From positions 1 to 14,835 of the forward strand of contig JAUYUF010000189.1 of the NCBI GenBank assembly GCA_030694835.1: a stretch of 14,835 nt of DNA, in the 5' to 3' direction. Source of the DNA: Flavobacteriaceae bacterium (GTDB lineage Bacteria > Bacteroidota > Bacteroidia > Flavobacteriales > Flavobacteriaceae). How positions within the stretch are numbered: position 1 is the first letter of the stretch; each line of letters opens with the position of its first letter. A program made the translations under genes and the position numbers. Shown here one piece after another: positions 6,925 to 14,326 of the stretch. The notes under the pieces were generated by a model that made no database searches, was not told the DNA's origin, and saw only the letters and a list, made by a program, of their open reading frames with translations.

Positions 6925-8550
6925 ATGGGACATAAAGATTCCGTTACGAAAACGATTTCGTTGCAACAATATGGTATTACCAATGTTAAAGAAATAATCT
7001 ACAATCCTTCATTTGATTTCTTGTATCAAGAAGAATTAAATCAAAGTTTAGAAGGCTTTGAAAAAGGATTTCTTTCAGAATTAGGAGCCGTTAATGTAAT
7101 GACTGGTATATTCACCGGAAGATCTCCCAAAGATAAATACATAGTAAAAGACGCAGTTTCTGAAAATACGATTTGGTGGACATCACCTGAAGCTGTTAAC
7201 GATAATAAACCGATTTCAACAGAAGTTTGGAATGAGTTAAAAGAAACAACCGTTTCGCAACTCTCAGATAAACGATTATTTGTAGTGGATGCTTTTTGTG
7301 GTGCTAATGAAAATTCGCGCTTAAAAGTTCGATTTATAATGGAAGTGGCATGGCAAGCACATTTTGTAAAAAACATGTTTATCAGACCAACTGAAGAAGA
7401 GCTTCTTAACTTTGGAGAACCCGATTTTGTAGTGATGAATGCTTCTAAATGCAGTAATCAAAATTATCAAAAACAAGGTCTCAATTCAGAAGTTTATACC
7501 GTTTTTAATTTGACTGAAAAAATGCAGTTAATTGGCGGTACTTGGTATGGTGGCGAAATGAAAAAAGGTATGTTTGCAATGATGAACTACTATCTCCCAT
7601 TACAAGGAATTGCATCAATGCATTGTTCTGCAAATAAGGGAAAAGATGGTGATGTTGCTATTTTCTTCGGATTATCTGGTACTGGAAAAACTACTTTATC
7701 TACCGATCCAAAACGCGAATTAATTGGAGATGATGAACATGGTTGGGATAATGATGGAGTATTTAATTTTGAAGGTGGTTGCTACGCTAAGACTATAGAT
7801 TTAGATAAAGACTCTGAACCAGATATTTATAGAGCTATTAAACGTGATGCACTGTTAGAAAACGTTACGGTTAACACTGATGGAAAAATTGACTTCAAAG
7901 ATGGTTCTGTAACTCAAAATACACGTGTATCATATCCTATTTATCACATTAAAAATATTGTAAAACCTGTTTCAAAAGCTGGTCATGCTACTAAAGTTAT
8001 TTTCTTAACCGCAGATGCGTTTGGTGTAATGCCTCCTGTTTCTAAATTAACACCAGAACAAACAAAATATCATTTTCTATCAGGATTTACAGCTAAATTG
8101 GCTGGAACAGAAAGAGGTGTAACAGCACCACAGCCTACTTTTTCTGCTTGTTTTGGAAAAGCGTTTTTAACACTTCATCCAACAAAATATGGAGAAGAAC
8201 TAGTTAAGAAAATGGATCAACATAACGCAACAGCATATTTAGTTAATACTGGCTGGAATGGGACTGGAAAAAGAATTTCAATAAAAGATACGCGAGCTAT
8301 TATAGACAGAATTCTCGATGGCTCCATAGAAAAAGCAACATTAAAAACTATGCCAATTTTTAATTTACAAGTCCCTATACAATTAGAAGGTGTTGACACC
8401 AATATTTTAGATCCACGTCAAACCTACTCAAATGTTGAAGAATGGAACTCAAAAGCAACAGAATTAGCCAATCTATTTATTGCTAATTTTAAACAATATA
8501 CTGATAACCACGAAGGGAAAAATCTCGTTAAAGCAGGTCCTCAATTATAA
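6925..8550 (+). CDS. pckA: Phosphoenolpyruvate carboxykinase (ATP)
   Basis: It interconverts oxaloacetate + ATP with PEP + CO2 + ADP, linking the TCA cycle to gluconeogenesis (or fixing CO2 in reverse), in the cytosol. 541 aa, the usual length. Visible motifs: TGRSPKDKYIV (about 64-74, substrate-binding Arg), YGGEMKKGMF (208-217, with the metal/substrate Lys), the His of SMHCSANKG (about 231-239), the P-loop GLSGTGKTTLS (249-259, Lys255), the kinase-2 metal motif LIGDDEHGW (266-274) and TAKLAGTERG in the C-terminal half. The P-loop and kinase-2 pattern is that of the ATP form, not the GTP form. ATG at 6925, 19 bases after the predicted transcription start. It diverges from the formate dehydrogenase operon and ends in its own terminator, so it is probably a single-gene unit. 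Confidence 0.97.
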   Translation: MGHKDSVTKTISLQQYGITNVKEIIYNPSFDFLYQEELNQSLEGFEKGFLSELGAVNVMTGIFTGRSPKDKYIVKDAVSENTIWWTSPEAVNDNKPISTEVWNELKETTVSQLSDKRLFVVDAFCGANENSRLKVRFIMEVAWQAHFVKNMFIRPTEEELLNFGEPDFVVMNASKCSNQNYQKQGLNSEVYTVFNLTEKMQLIGGTWYGGEMKKGMFAMMNYYLPLQGIASMHCSANKGKDGDVAIFFGLSGTGKTTLSTDPKRELIGDDEHGWDNDGVFNFEGGCYAKTIDLDKDSEPDIYRAIKRDALLENVTVNTDGKIDFKDGSVTQNTRVSYPIYHIKNIVKPVSKAGHATKVIFLTADAFGVMPPVSKLTPEQTKYHFLSGFTAKLAGTERGVTAPQPTFSACFGKAFLTLHPTKYGEELVKKMDQHNATAYLVNTGWNGTGKRISIKDTRAIIDRILDGSIEKATLKTMPIFNLQVPIQLEGVDTNILDPRQTYSNVEEWNSKATELANLFIANFKQYTDNHEGKNLVKAGPQL

Positions 8551-8571
8551 TAATTCATTTTTTATTTATTT

Positions 8572-8607
8572 AAACGGGAAATATCATTTAGATATTCCCG
8601 TTTTTTT
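8572..8607 (+). terminator. Rho-independent terminator of pckA
   Basis: The arm AAACGGGAAATATC (8572-8585) pairs with GATATTCCCGTTT (8591-8603) around ATTTA, with one bulged A, and ends in seven T (8601-8607). It lies 22 bases after the pckA stop. The T run merges into TATATTTA (8607-8614), a near-match to a -7 box that could start ggt transcription. Confidence 0.85.
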
Positions 8608-8630
8608 ATATTTACTAAAAATTAACTATC

Positions 8631-10307
8631 ATGAAAAAACTTCTTTTAATAAGTTTCCTTTTTACAACAAGTATTTGGGCCCAAGATCGATTAACAGGCA
8701 AGAATTTTGCGACACGTTCAGAAGTTATTGGTAAAAACGGAATGGTGGCATCTAGTCACCCATTGGCTACTCAAATTGGTTTAGAAATTCTTAAAAAAGG
8801 AGGCACAGCTGTTGATGCAGCTATTGCCGTAAATGCTGCGTTAGGATTAATGGAGCCAACAGGAAGTGGTATTGGAGGTGATTTATACGCCATTGTTTGG
8901 GACGCAAAAACCCAACAACTTTATGCATTAAATGCTAGTGGACGTTCTCCGAAATCATTGACGATTGATTATTTCAAATCTAACAATATGGATAAAATTC
9001 CATCTTTTGGTCCGTTACCAGTGAGTGTTCCAGGTTGTGTAGATGGGTGGTTTGAATTGCATAAAAAATTTGGAAAATTACCGATGAGTGATATTCTAGC
9101 ACCCACCATTAAATATGCAGAAGAAGGATTTCCTGTAACTGAATTAATTGCTTATTACTTAAACGGAACGGTTCCTCGTTTTTCTAAACAATATCCGAAT
9201 GTGGCAGAAACCTATACTAATAATGGAAAAGTTCCACAAAAAGGTGATCTATTTAAAAATCCATATTTAGCAAATACTTATAAAGAATTAGCCAAAAATG
9301 GACGAGATGCTTTCTATAAAGGACCAATCGCTCAAACCATTGCGCAATTTATAAAAGAACAAGGTGGATTTTTATCGTATGATGATTTAGCTTCACACAA
9401 CTCACAATGGGTTACACCCGTTTCTACCAATTATCGTGGATACGATGTTTGGGAATTACCTCCTAACGGTCAAGGAATTGCGGCACTTCAAATGCTCAAT
9501 ATTATTGAGCAATATGATTTTTCTAACATCTCTTTTGGAAGTGCAGAACATCTTCATATAGTTAATGAAGCAAAAAAATTAGCTTATGAAGACCGTGCAA
9601 AATATTATGCTGATATGGATTTCTCTAAAGTTCCAGTAGAACAATTAATTTCTAAAGAATATGCAAAAGAACGAAAAGCTTTAATAGGTAATAGAGCAGG
9701 AACTTATAATGCTGGAAAAATATCAAATGGAGAAACCGTTTATTTAACTGTTGCTGATAAAGATGGAACCATGATTTCATTAATCCAAAGTAATTACAGA
9801 GGGATGGGATCTGGTATGGTTCCTCCAAAATTAGGATTTATGTTACAAGACCGTGGCGAATTATTTGATTTAACTCCAGGTTTACCTAATTCTCTAGAAC
9901 CTAGAAAAAGACCATTTCATACCATAATTCCGGCATTTATTACTAAAAACGGAAAACCCTATGTAAGTTTTGGAGTTATGGGTGGCGATTTTCAACCACA
10001 AGGTCATGTTCAAATTGTGATGAACTTAATCGATTTTGGAATGAATTTACAAGAAGCTGGTGATGCTCCTCGTTATGAACATACAGGCTCATCTCAACCA
10101 ACAGGTGAAGTTGCAGAAGGCAAAGGTGAAATTTTAATTGAAAGTGGTTTCCCTTTTGATGAAATTCAAAAACTAATTGCAAAAGGTCACAAAGTAGGTT
10201 ACGGCGGATATTATGGTGGATATCAAGCCATTTTATTTGATGCTGAAAAAGGCGTTTATTTCGGAGCTTCAGAATATAGAAAAGACGGACAAGAAGCTGG
10301 TTATTAA
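8631..10307 (+). CDS. Exported gamma-glutamyltransferase family protein (YwrD-like Ntn hydrolase)
   Basis: A 558-aa member of the gamma-glutamyltransferase/cephalosporin-acylase family, which self-cleaves to expose an N-terminal Thr and hydrolyses or transfers gamma-glutamyl (or related acyl) groups. Residues 1-18 form a signal peptide (MKKLLLISFLFTTSIWAQ), so the protein acts outside the inner membrane. The large-subunit core includes SGIGGDLYA (79-87), PVSVPGCVDGW (130-140) and LPPNGQGIAALQML (276-289). Autocleavage is predicted before Thr369 (GE-TVYLTVADKDG). The small subunit includes LIQSNYRGMGSG (384-395) and GVMGGDFQPQGHVQI (448-462). Classical GGTs have TTH at the cleavage site and a lid loop with an NNQMDDF-type motif; here it is TVY and LQDRGELF, as in the Bacillus YwrD branch, so the true substrate may differ from glutathione. 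ATG at 8631. The gene converges on the lipoprotein gene with only 4 bp between stops. Confidence 0.9.
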   Translation: MKKLLLISFLFTTSIWAQDRLTGKNFATRSEVIGKNGMVASSHPLATQIGLEILKKGGTAVDAAIAVNAALGLMEPTGSGIGGDLYAIVWDAKTQQLYALNASGRSPKSLTIDYFKSNNMDKIPSFGPLPVSVPGCVDGWFELHKKFGKLPMSDILAPTIKYAEEGFPVTELIAYYLNGTVPRFSKQYPNVAETYTNNGKVPQKGDLFKNPYLANTYKELAKNGRDAFYKGPIAQTIAQFIKEQGGFLSYDDLASHNSQWVTPVSTNYRGYDVWELPPNGQGIAALQMLNIIEQYDFSNISFGSAEHLHIVNEAKKLAYEDRAKYYADMDFSKVPVEQLISKEYAKERKALIGNRAGTYNAGKISNGETVYLTVADKDGTMISLIQSNYRGMGSGMVPPKLGFMLQDRGELFDLTPGLPNSLEPRKRPFHTIIPAFITKNGKPYVSFGVMGGDFQPQGHVQIVMNLIDFGMNLQEAGDAPRYEHTGSSQPTGEVAEGKGEILIESGFPFDEIQKLIAKGHKVGYGGYYGGYQAILFDAEKGVYFGASEYRKDGQEAGY

Positions 10308-10311
10308 TATT

Positions 10312-10704
10312 TTATAGTAATTTAATTTTATATGTATATTCAATAAATTTAAAGTAATTATATAATTTATAATTTACTTCTAATCCATAATTAATAGAAT
10401 AGTCATAATCAATTTCTTGTTCAAAAACATTTCTCCATTTGCTAGAAGTAGATCTTACACGACTGTTCCATATGGGTACATATAAACGATTTTTTTGTTC
10501 GTAATAATCCTGCGAATAGAAATTCATTGGTTTCGCAATCGTATTAAGATAGAGATCATAACCGATGTCAGTAACTATAACATCATACTCTATCGAATCT
10601 TTTGCTAAAGTAAATTTAGAATCGGTTTGAGTTGTGGTTGGTTGAGGTGTTTTACATTGAAAAAGTAAAAAACCAACGAATGCAATAAATAATAACTTTT
10701 TCAT
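10312..10704 (-). CDS. DUF6146-type lipoprotein
   Basis: A 130-aa protein with a lipoprotein signal (MKKLLFIAFVGFLLFQC, acylated Cys17), followed by a Thr/Gln/Pro-rich linker and a compact domain. The domain carries SIEYDVIVTDIGYDLYLNTIAKP, then NFYSQDYYEQKNRLYVPIWNSRV and a C-terminal Tyr-rich INYGLEVNYKLYNYFKF. This pattern matches, from memory, the short Bacteroidota proteins grouped as DUF6146; the function is unknown. The lack of Ser/Asp right after Cys17 gives no strong sorting signal. The minus-strand promoter may be TATATTTA (within the complement of 10714-10725), 10-20 bases before the ATG at 10704. Its stop is 4 bp from the ggt-family stop and I see no terminator hairpin between the convergent genes, so their transcripts probably overlap. 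Confidence 0.8.
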   Translation of the reverse strand: MKKLLFIAFVGFLLFQCKTPQPTTTQTDSKFTLAKDSIEYDVIVTDIGYDLYLNTIAKPMNFYSQDYYEQKNRLYVPIWNSRVRSTSSKWRNVFEQEIDYDYSINYGLEVNYKLYNYFKFIEYTYKIKLL

Positions 10705-10762
10705 ACTTGTTTGATTTTAAATATATGCCACAAAAAATATTCCAATTAACTAATAATTAAGA

Positions 10763-10794
10763 TTTTTTTATTTTAATTCGTTCCTATATCTTTA
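10763..10794 (+). promoter_or_regulatory. Possible promoter of tag
   Basis: TATCTTTA at 10787-10794 is one base off the -7 consensus. A T-only -33 region (10763-10766) lies 20 nt upstream. The start would fall near 10801, about 9 bases before the ATG at 10810, a very short leader. Confidence 0.3.
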
Positions 10795-10809
10795 AGAAAA
10801 TTATAATAA

Positions 10810-11373
10810 ATGGATAAAATAAGATGTGCTTGGTGCGGAACCGACCCGCTTTATGTAGAATATCATGACACAGAATGGGGTGTTCCCGTAAAAAACGATG
10901 CCAAATTATTTGAATTTTTAATTTTAGAAACTTTTCAGGCAGGTTTGAGTTGGATTATGGTTTTGAAAAAGCGCGAAAACTTCAGAGCTGCTTTTGATAA
11001 TTTTGATTATGAAAAAATTGTTAAATATGATGAATCAAAAATTGAAACTTTGTTACAAGATGCTGGAATTATCAGAAATAAACTCAAAATAAAAGCAACC
11101 ATTTCTAATGCCGCTGCTTTTATTCAAATTCAAAAGGAATTTGGTTCTTTTTCGAACTATATCTGGGAATTTACAAATCATCAACCCATTAAAAATAGTT
11201 GGAAAAATTTAAAAGAATTACCGGCAAAAACTGAACTTTCTGATTTAATCTCTAAAGACTTAAAGAAACGCGGATTTAAATTTGTGGGTTCCACAGTTAT
11301 CTATGCGCATATGCAGGCTACCGGAATGATTAACGACCATATTGAAAGTTGTTTTCGATATCATGAGGTGTAA
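10810..11373 (+). CDS. tag: DNA-3-methyladenine glycosylase I
   Basis: It excises 3-methyladenine from alkylated DNA, starting base-excision repair. 187 aa, the same length as the Escherichia coli enzyme. The zinc-snap ligands are present: Cys6 and His19 at the N-terminus, His177 and Cys181 at the C-terminus (NDHIESC). The substrate-pocket residues Glu40 and Trp48 (ETFQAGLSW) line up with Glu38 and Trp46 of E. coli Tag. The helix-hairpin-helix region lies around 80-100 (LLQDAGIIRNKLKIKA). The start is ATG 10810, with the conserved RCAWCG at residues 5-10, so no upstream extension is needed. It appears to be a stand-alone gene, followed by GC-rich inverted repeats rather than a partner repair gene. 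Confidence 0.96.
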   Translation: MDKIRCAWCGTDPLYVEYHDTEWGVPVKNDAKLFEFLILETFQAGLSWIMVLKKRENFRAAFDNFDYEKIVKYDESKIETLLQDAGIIRNKLKIKATISNAAAFIQIQKEFGSFSNYIWEFTNHQPIKNSWKNLKELPAKTELSDLISKDLKKRGFKFVGSTVIYAHMQATGMINDHIESCFRYHEV

Positions 11374-11382
11374 TTTTTTTAG

Positions 11383-11481
11383 GGACAGGCGCGACCTGTC
11401 CGTTATTGATTTATTATTAATCACGGATTATACACGAGCGAAGCGAACTGACGAAGTAAATCCGCGATATCGGGATCGGGA
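11383..11481. repeat. REP-like island with two inverted repeats
   Basis: Hairpin 1: GGACAGG (11383-11389) pairs perfectly with CCTGTCC (11395-11401) around the loop CGCGA; it lies just after TTTTTTT following the tag stop. Inverted repeat 2: ATCACGGATT (11420-11429) pairs at 9 of 10 positions with AATCCGCGAT (11459-11468). The 29-nt loop contains CGAGCGAAGCGAA followed by GACGAAG, i.e. repeated CGAA units. It is followed by a direct repeat ATCGGG-ATCGGG (11469-11480). GC content stands well above the flanks. The layout is that of a repetitive extragenic palindrome cluster, and hairpin 1 could also stop tag transcription. Whether copies exist elsewhere cannot be seen here. Confidence 0.6.
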
Positions 11482-11703
11482 CATATCATCACACCTTATA
11501 AATCCTAATTTGAAGTCGATTTCTATGCGCATTTCCTGATAATAATTGATGTTTGAGATTTTTCAAATTCGAAAATATTTGTTTTTGAAAATAATCAGTA
11601 ATTAATACATCTAAACTTATTAAAACAATTTGATTATTTATTAACAAATTAATGCATCGTGAATTTTGTACTTAAAAAAATGATTTAATTTAATGTCTTT
11701 TGA

Positions 11704-11711
11704 TAAGTTTG
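11704..11711 (+). promoter_or_regulatory. -7 promoter box of the PhoD-like gene
   Basis: TAAGTTTG matches the Bacteroidota -7 consensus TAnnTTTG. The start would be near 11718, 13 bases before the ATG at 11731. I see no good -33 box: the nearest is TTTA at 11684-11687, with a short 16-nt spacer. Confidence 0.45.
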
Positions 11712-11730
11712 TAACCTTAATAATCAACAA

Positions 11731-12768
11731 ATGAGAACTATATTTTTTGTTTTTATTCTACTTTTAATAAGTTGTAAACCAAGTTTTAAAGAACACATCA
11801 AATCCCAAAAAAATATTGAACAACAAGCTTCAGATTTTGTGATTGCATTTGGTTCTTGTAATAATCAACAGTTGGAAAATCCATTTTGGGAACAATTGAC
11901 TACACAAAAACCCGATGTTTGGATATGGGGGGGCGACATTATTTATTCCGATACAGAGGATATGAAAGTTTTGTGTGATAATTATCAAATTCAACAAAAC
12001 AATATTGATTACCAAAACTTTATAAAAAACACTACTATTATGGGTACTTGGGACGACCATGATTATGGCGTAAATGACGGTGGTACAGAGTATTGGAAGA
12101 AGAAAGAATCACAGCAATTGTTTTTAGATTTTTTAAACGTTGCCAAAGATGACTCCCGTAGAATACAAGAAGGAATTTATTTCAGTAAAACTTTTGATGT
12201 AAATGCTCATTCAGTAAAAATTATAGTATTAGACACTCGTTATTTTAGAAGTGCATTAACTCCTGATAAAAAAGGAAAAAAACGTTATGTTCCTAATAAA
12301 TTTGGGGAGGGAACCATGCTAGGCGAAACCCAATGGAATTGGTTAAAAAATGAACTTTCAACCTCAAAAGCCTATTTTAATATTATCATGAGTAGTGTGC
12401 AAGTATTATCAAATCAGCATGGTTTTGAAACTTGGGGAAATATGCCACACGAAGTGGAAAAATTGGAAAATATAATTATTGAAAGTAAAGCCAAAGGAGT
12501 AATTCTACTTTCTGGAGACCGTCATATTTCGGAAATTTCATTAAAAAAAATAGGGAAAGAAAGTATTCCCTTAGTTGATTTTACCTCCAGTGGAATGACA
12601 CATTCTTACGCTGGTTTTAGCGGTGAGGAAAATCCATACAGAGTAAGTGAAGTGGTTTTTGAAAAAAGTTATGGCATTATCAGATTGAATTTTCAATCCT
12701 ACTCGGCAGAAATGGAAATGTGGGGAGAAAATAATAAATCTCTTGAATATTTAAGAATTCATTTCTAA
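11731..12768 (+). CDS. PhoD-like phosphoesterase lipoprotein
   Basis: A 345-aa metallophosphoesterase of the PhoD family (alkaline phosphatase/phosphodiesterase D), expected to hydrolyse phosphate mono- or diesters outside the inner membrane. The N-terminus MRTIFFVFILLLISC is a lipoprotein signal with Cys15 as the lipidated residue. Core motifs in order: FGSCNNQ (40-46), GGDIIYSD (67-74), GTWDDHDYG (105-113), LDTRYFR (167-173) and SGDRHISE (261-268). Together these supply the usual Asp/Asn/His/Cys metal site, including the Cys of FGSC seen in Fe/Ca-type PhoD. It lacks the N-terminal Ig-like PhoD_N domain and Tat signal of the longer Bacillus-type enzymes, so it belongs to the compact lipoprotein group common in Bacteroidota. 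It is a stand-alone gene with its own -7 box. The substrate and any link to phosphate starvation are not shown by the sequence. Confidence 0.9.
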   Translation: MRTIFFVFILLLISCKPSFKEHIKSQKNIEQQASDFVIAFGSCNNQQLENPFWEQLTTQKPDVWIWGGDIIYSDTEDMKVLCDNYQIQQNNIDYQNFIKNTTIMGTWDDHDYGVNDGGTEYWKKKESQQLFLDFLNVAKDDSRRIQEGIYFSKTFDVNAHSVKIIVLDTRYFRSALTPDKKGKKRYVPNKFGEGTMLGETQWNWLKNELSTSKAYFNIIMSSVQVLSNQHGFETWGNMPHEVEKLENIIIESKAKGVILLSGDRHISEISLKKIGKESIPLVDFTSSGMTHSYAGFSGEENPYRVSEVVFEKSYGIIRLNFQSYSAEMEMWGENNKSLEYLRIHF

Positions 12769-12896
12769 ATCCCAAAATTTGAATATTTCTGCAATCGAAA
12801 ATTTTATTTTAAATTCCGAATTATAAATTCTTAACTAAACAATGACAACAAACAGAACTTTTACCATGTTAAAAGCTAGTATCCCACAGAGTGTGT

Positions 12897-12923
12897 AAGT
12901 AAAAAACATGAGGGTTTTTACTT
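12897..12923. terminator. AT-rich hairpin between convergent genes
   Basis: AAGTAAAAA (12897-12905) pairs perfectly with TTTTTACTT (12915-12923) around ACATGAGGG. It lies between the ends of the PhoD-like gene and the M24 gene and could work in both directions. The stem has few GC pairs and sits 128 and 68 bp from the two stops, so terminator activity is doubtful. Confidence 0.3.
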
Positions 12924-12991
12924 TCTAATTAATCATAAAATTACTATTGATTAAAGTTACGCTGAATTACAGGTGTTGTTGATGGTTGGCT

Positions 12992-14182
12992 TTATTTTAT
13001 TTTAAACATTTTCTTAGCAATCACACCTTTTATTCTCGATATTAAATTGAAATTCTCAAAAGTTAAATCTTCTATTTCATCAACACAGTTTGTTAATACT
13101 TCAAAACCATTTTTTGTTATCCGCACTGTATCTGAATGTCTAAATCCACCAATTCCTTCAATGTAAATTCCAGGTTCAATGCTAACTACCATATTCTCTT
13201 TTAAAATAGTTTTATCTCCTTCGGCAAGGAATGGTTCCTCATGATTTCCAAGTCCTATTCCATGACCTGTTCTATGCATAATATTGTTTCCTAATCCTTC
13301 TTTTTCTAAAAAATGTTTCGAAGCTAAGTCCACTTCTTCTGAAGGAATTCCTTCCCGAAGAATTTTATAACATTTCTTTCGAGCTTCCAACATTATGCGA
13401 AAAATATTTTTTTGCTCATTTGTTGGTTTTTTAGTGAAAAATGTTCGTTCCAGTTCCGCTGCATATCCGTTGACCCTTAAAAAAGCTAAACTTATATGTG
13501 AACCTTCTATTAGTTTATCATCAACCTTAGGAATTCCATGTGGTTGGAAAGATATTCTGCTCGGCCAAGCTGCAACTAATATGCTTGAAGCTAAATAATC
13601 AAAATCAGTTTCGGCAATAATGCTTCTTTGAATATTTTTTCCAATTCCTAATATCTCTAATTCTGTCATTCCGTAGTAGCAATTAGCGTTTAATTGATGA
13701 ATTGCGGTTTCACAGTATTTAGAAGCAATTTTGATCAGTTCAATTTCATTTGAACTCTTTATCCAACGTTGTTGATTTAGCAGACTACATTCTTGAATCT
13801 GAAAAGTTACAGATTTAAGGAGAGCATAGATTTCAAAAGGGGTTTTATTTTCTACCCCAATTGTTTTACATTTCTTTATTTCGTCTATTAAAATATCTTC
13901 CCATCGTTCTCCCTCTTTAGCAGGATATTCCCAGTAATATTTTAACTCATCAACATTTTTTACATGTTTTAGATGAGCCAATTCCATTTTAGGCACAATG
14001 AAAGTTACTTTATCTGATTTGACAACTAAAACAAATAATCTTTCAAGACTTTTGTAAGTGAGTCCTGTTAAATAATAAATGCTTTCTTCTTCAGATACAA
14101 CGAATGCATCTAATTTATACTTCATCACATTTTGCTGAAGTGTCTCCATTCGCTGTTTAAATTCTGATTTTGGTATATTCAT
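12992..14182 (-). CDS. M24-family (aminopeptidase P/creatinase-like) protein with altered metal site
   Basis: 396 aa with the two-domain layout of prolidase/aminopeptidase P/creatinase: an N-terminal creatinase-like domain (about 8-135) and a C-terminal pita-bread domain (about 145-375). Conserved: HRTGHGIGL (303-311, His303 and His307), HEEP (314-317) and SIEPGIY (334-340, Glu336). Three of the five metal ligands of standard M24 peptidases differ: the first Asp is in SLAF (Leu232/Ala233), the second Asp is Glu243 (AAELERTF), and the last Glu is replaced in GFRHSDTV (Ser350). This recalls the metal-free creatinase branch and related M24 proteins with RHSDTV motifs, so hydrolysis of a non-peptide C-N bond, or a non-classical peptidase, is as likely as Xaa-Pro cleavage. 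No signal peptide. The ATG at 14182 follows an odd 144-bp non-coding element. No functionally linked neighbour is visible. Confidence 0.85.
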   Translation of the reverse strand: MNIPKSEFKQRMETLQQNVMKYKLDAFVVSEEESIYYLTGLTYKSLERLFVLVVKSDKVTFIVPKMELAHLKHVKNVDELKYYWEYPAKEGERWEDILIDEIKKCKTIGVENKTPFEIYALLKSVTFQIQECSLLNQQRWIKSSNEIELIKIASKYCETAIHQLNANCYYGMTELEILGIGKNIQRSIIAETDFDYLASSILVAAWPSRISFQPHGIPKVDDKLIEGSHISLAFLRVNGYAAELERTFFTKKPTNEQKNIFRIMLEARKKCYKILREGIPSEEVDLASKHFLEKEGLGNNIMHRTGHGIGLGNHEEPFLAEGDKTILKENMVVSIEPGIYIEGIGGFRHSDTVRITKNGFEVLTNCVDEIEDLTFENFNLISRIKGVIAKKMFKIK

Positions 14183-14326
14183 TTGTTCTTGCTTGCCGCT
14201 AACTTGCTTATAACTGCTATGAATTACGTTTTAACCTGCTGGCATAGAAATCTTTTCCGTGCCTTCAAAACAAAATTATCTCTTTTTACTGCACTCACGC
14301 AGACCACAGTAATTGAAAGAAAAACT
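14183..14326. other. 144-bp non-coding element of unusual composition
   Basis: It lies between two minus-strand genes and has no credible frame. It is less AT-rich than other spacers here and carries several short arms: TGCCGC (14194-14199) with GCTGGCA (14238-14244, one bulge), GGCA (14241-14244) with TGCC (14260-14263), and CTGC/GCAG around 14290-14303. The part next to the M24 start reads, on the minus strand, GTTATAAGCAAGTTAGCGGC just before the ATG. It looks like a mobile or repeated element boundary more than a plain promoter, but no known family is proven and no TAnnTTTG box stands out. Confidence 0.4.

Larger units (their letters stand above)
11374..11730. other. 357-bp intergenic region with repeat-like island and promoter
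   Basis: The first third (11383-11481) is a GC-rich, palindrome-bearing island, listed separately. From about 11490 to 11660 the DNA returns to plain AT-rich sequence with no credible frame, tRNA or strong hairpin. The last 30 bases carry the promoter of the PhoD-like gene. A 65-codon frame crossing the island (11342-11539) reads the tag end out of frame and has no protein-like features. Confidence 0.7.

Noticed and set aside
11342..11539. 65-codon plus-strand frame after tag
   Set aside because: It overlaps the end of tag in another frame and is built mostly from the palindromic island, giving low-complexity charged sequence.
12876..12900. Insertion-sequence terminus (CCCACAGAGTGTGTAAG)
   Set aside because: It vaguely recalls ends of some transposable elements, but there is no partner inverted repeat, target duplication or transposase fragment nearby.
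14183..14326. Integron attC site upstream of the M24 gene
   Set aside because: The cassette-like GTTAGCGGC next to the ATG is suggestive, but the R'/R'' consensus (RYYYAAC...GTTRRRY) is not met as a pair and no integrase is visible, so I did not call attC.
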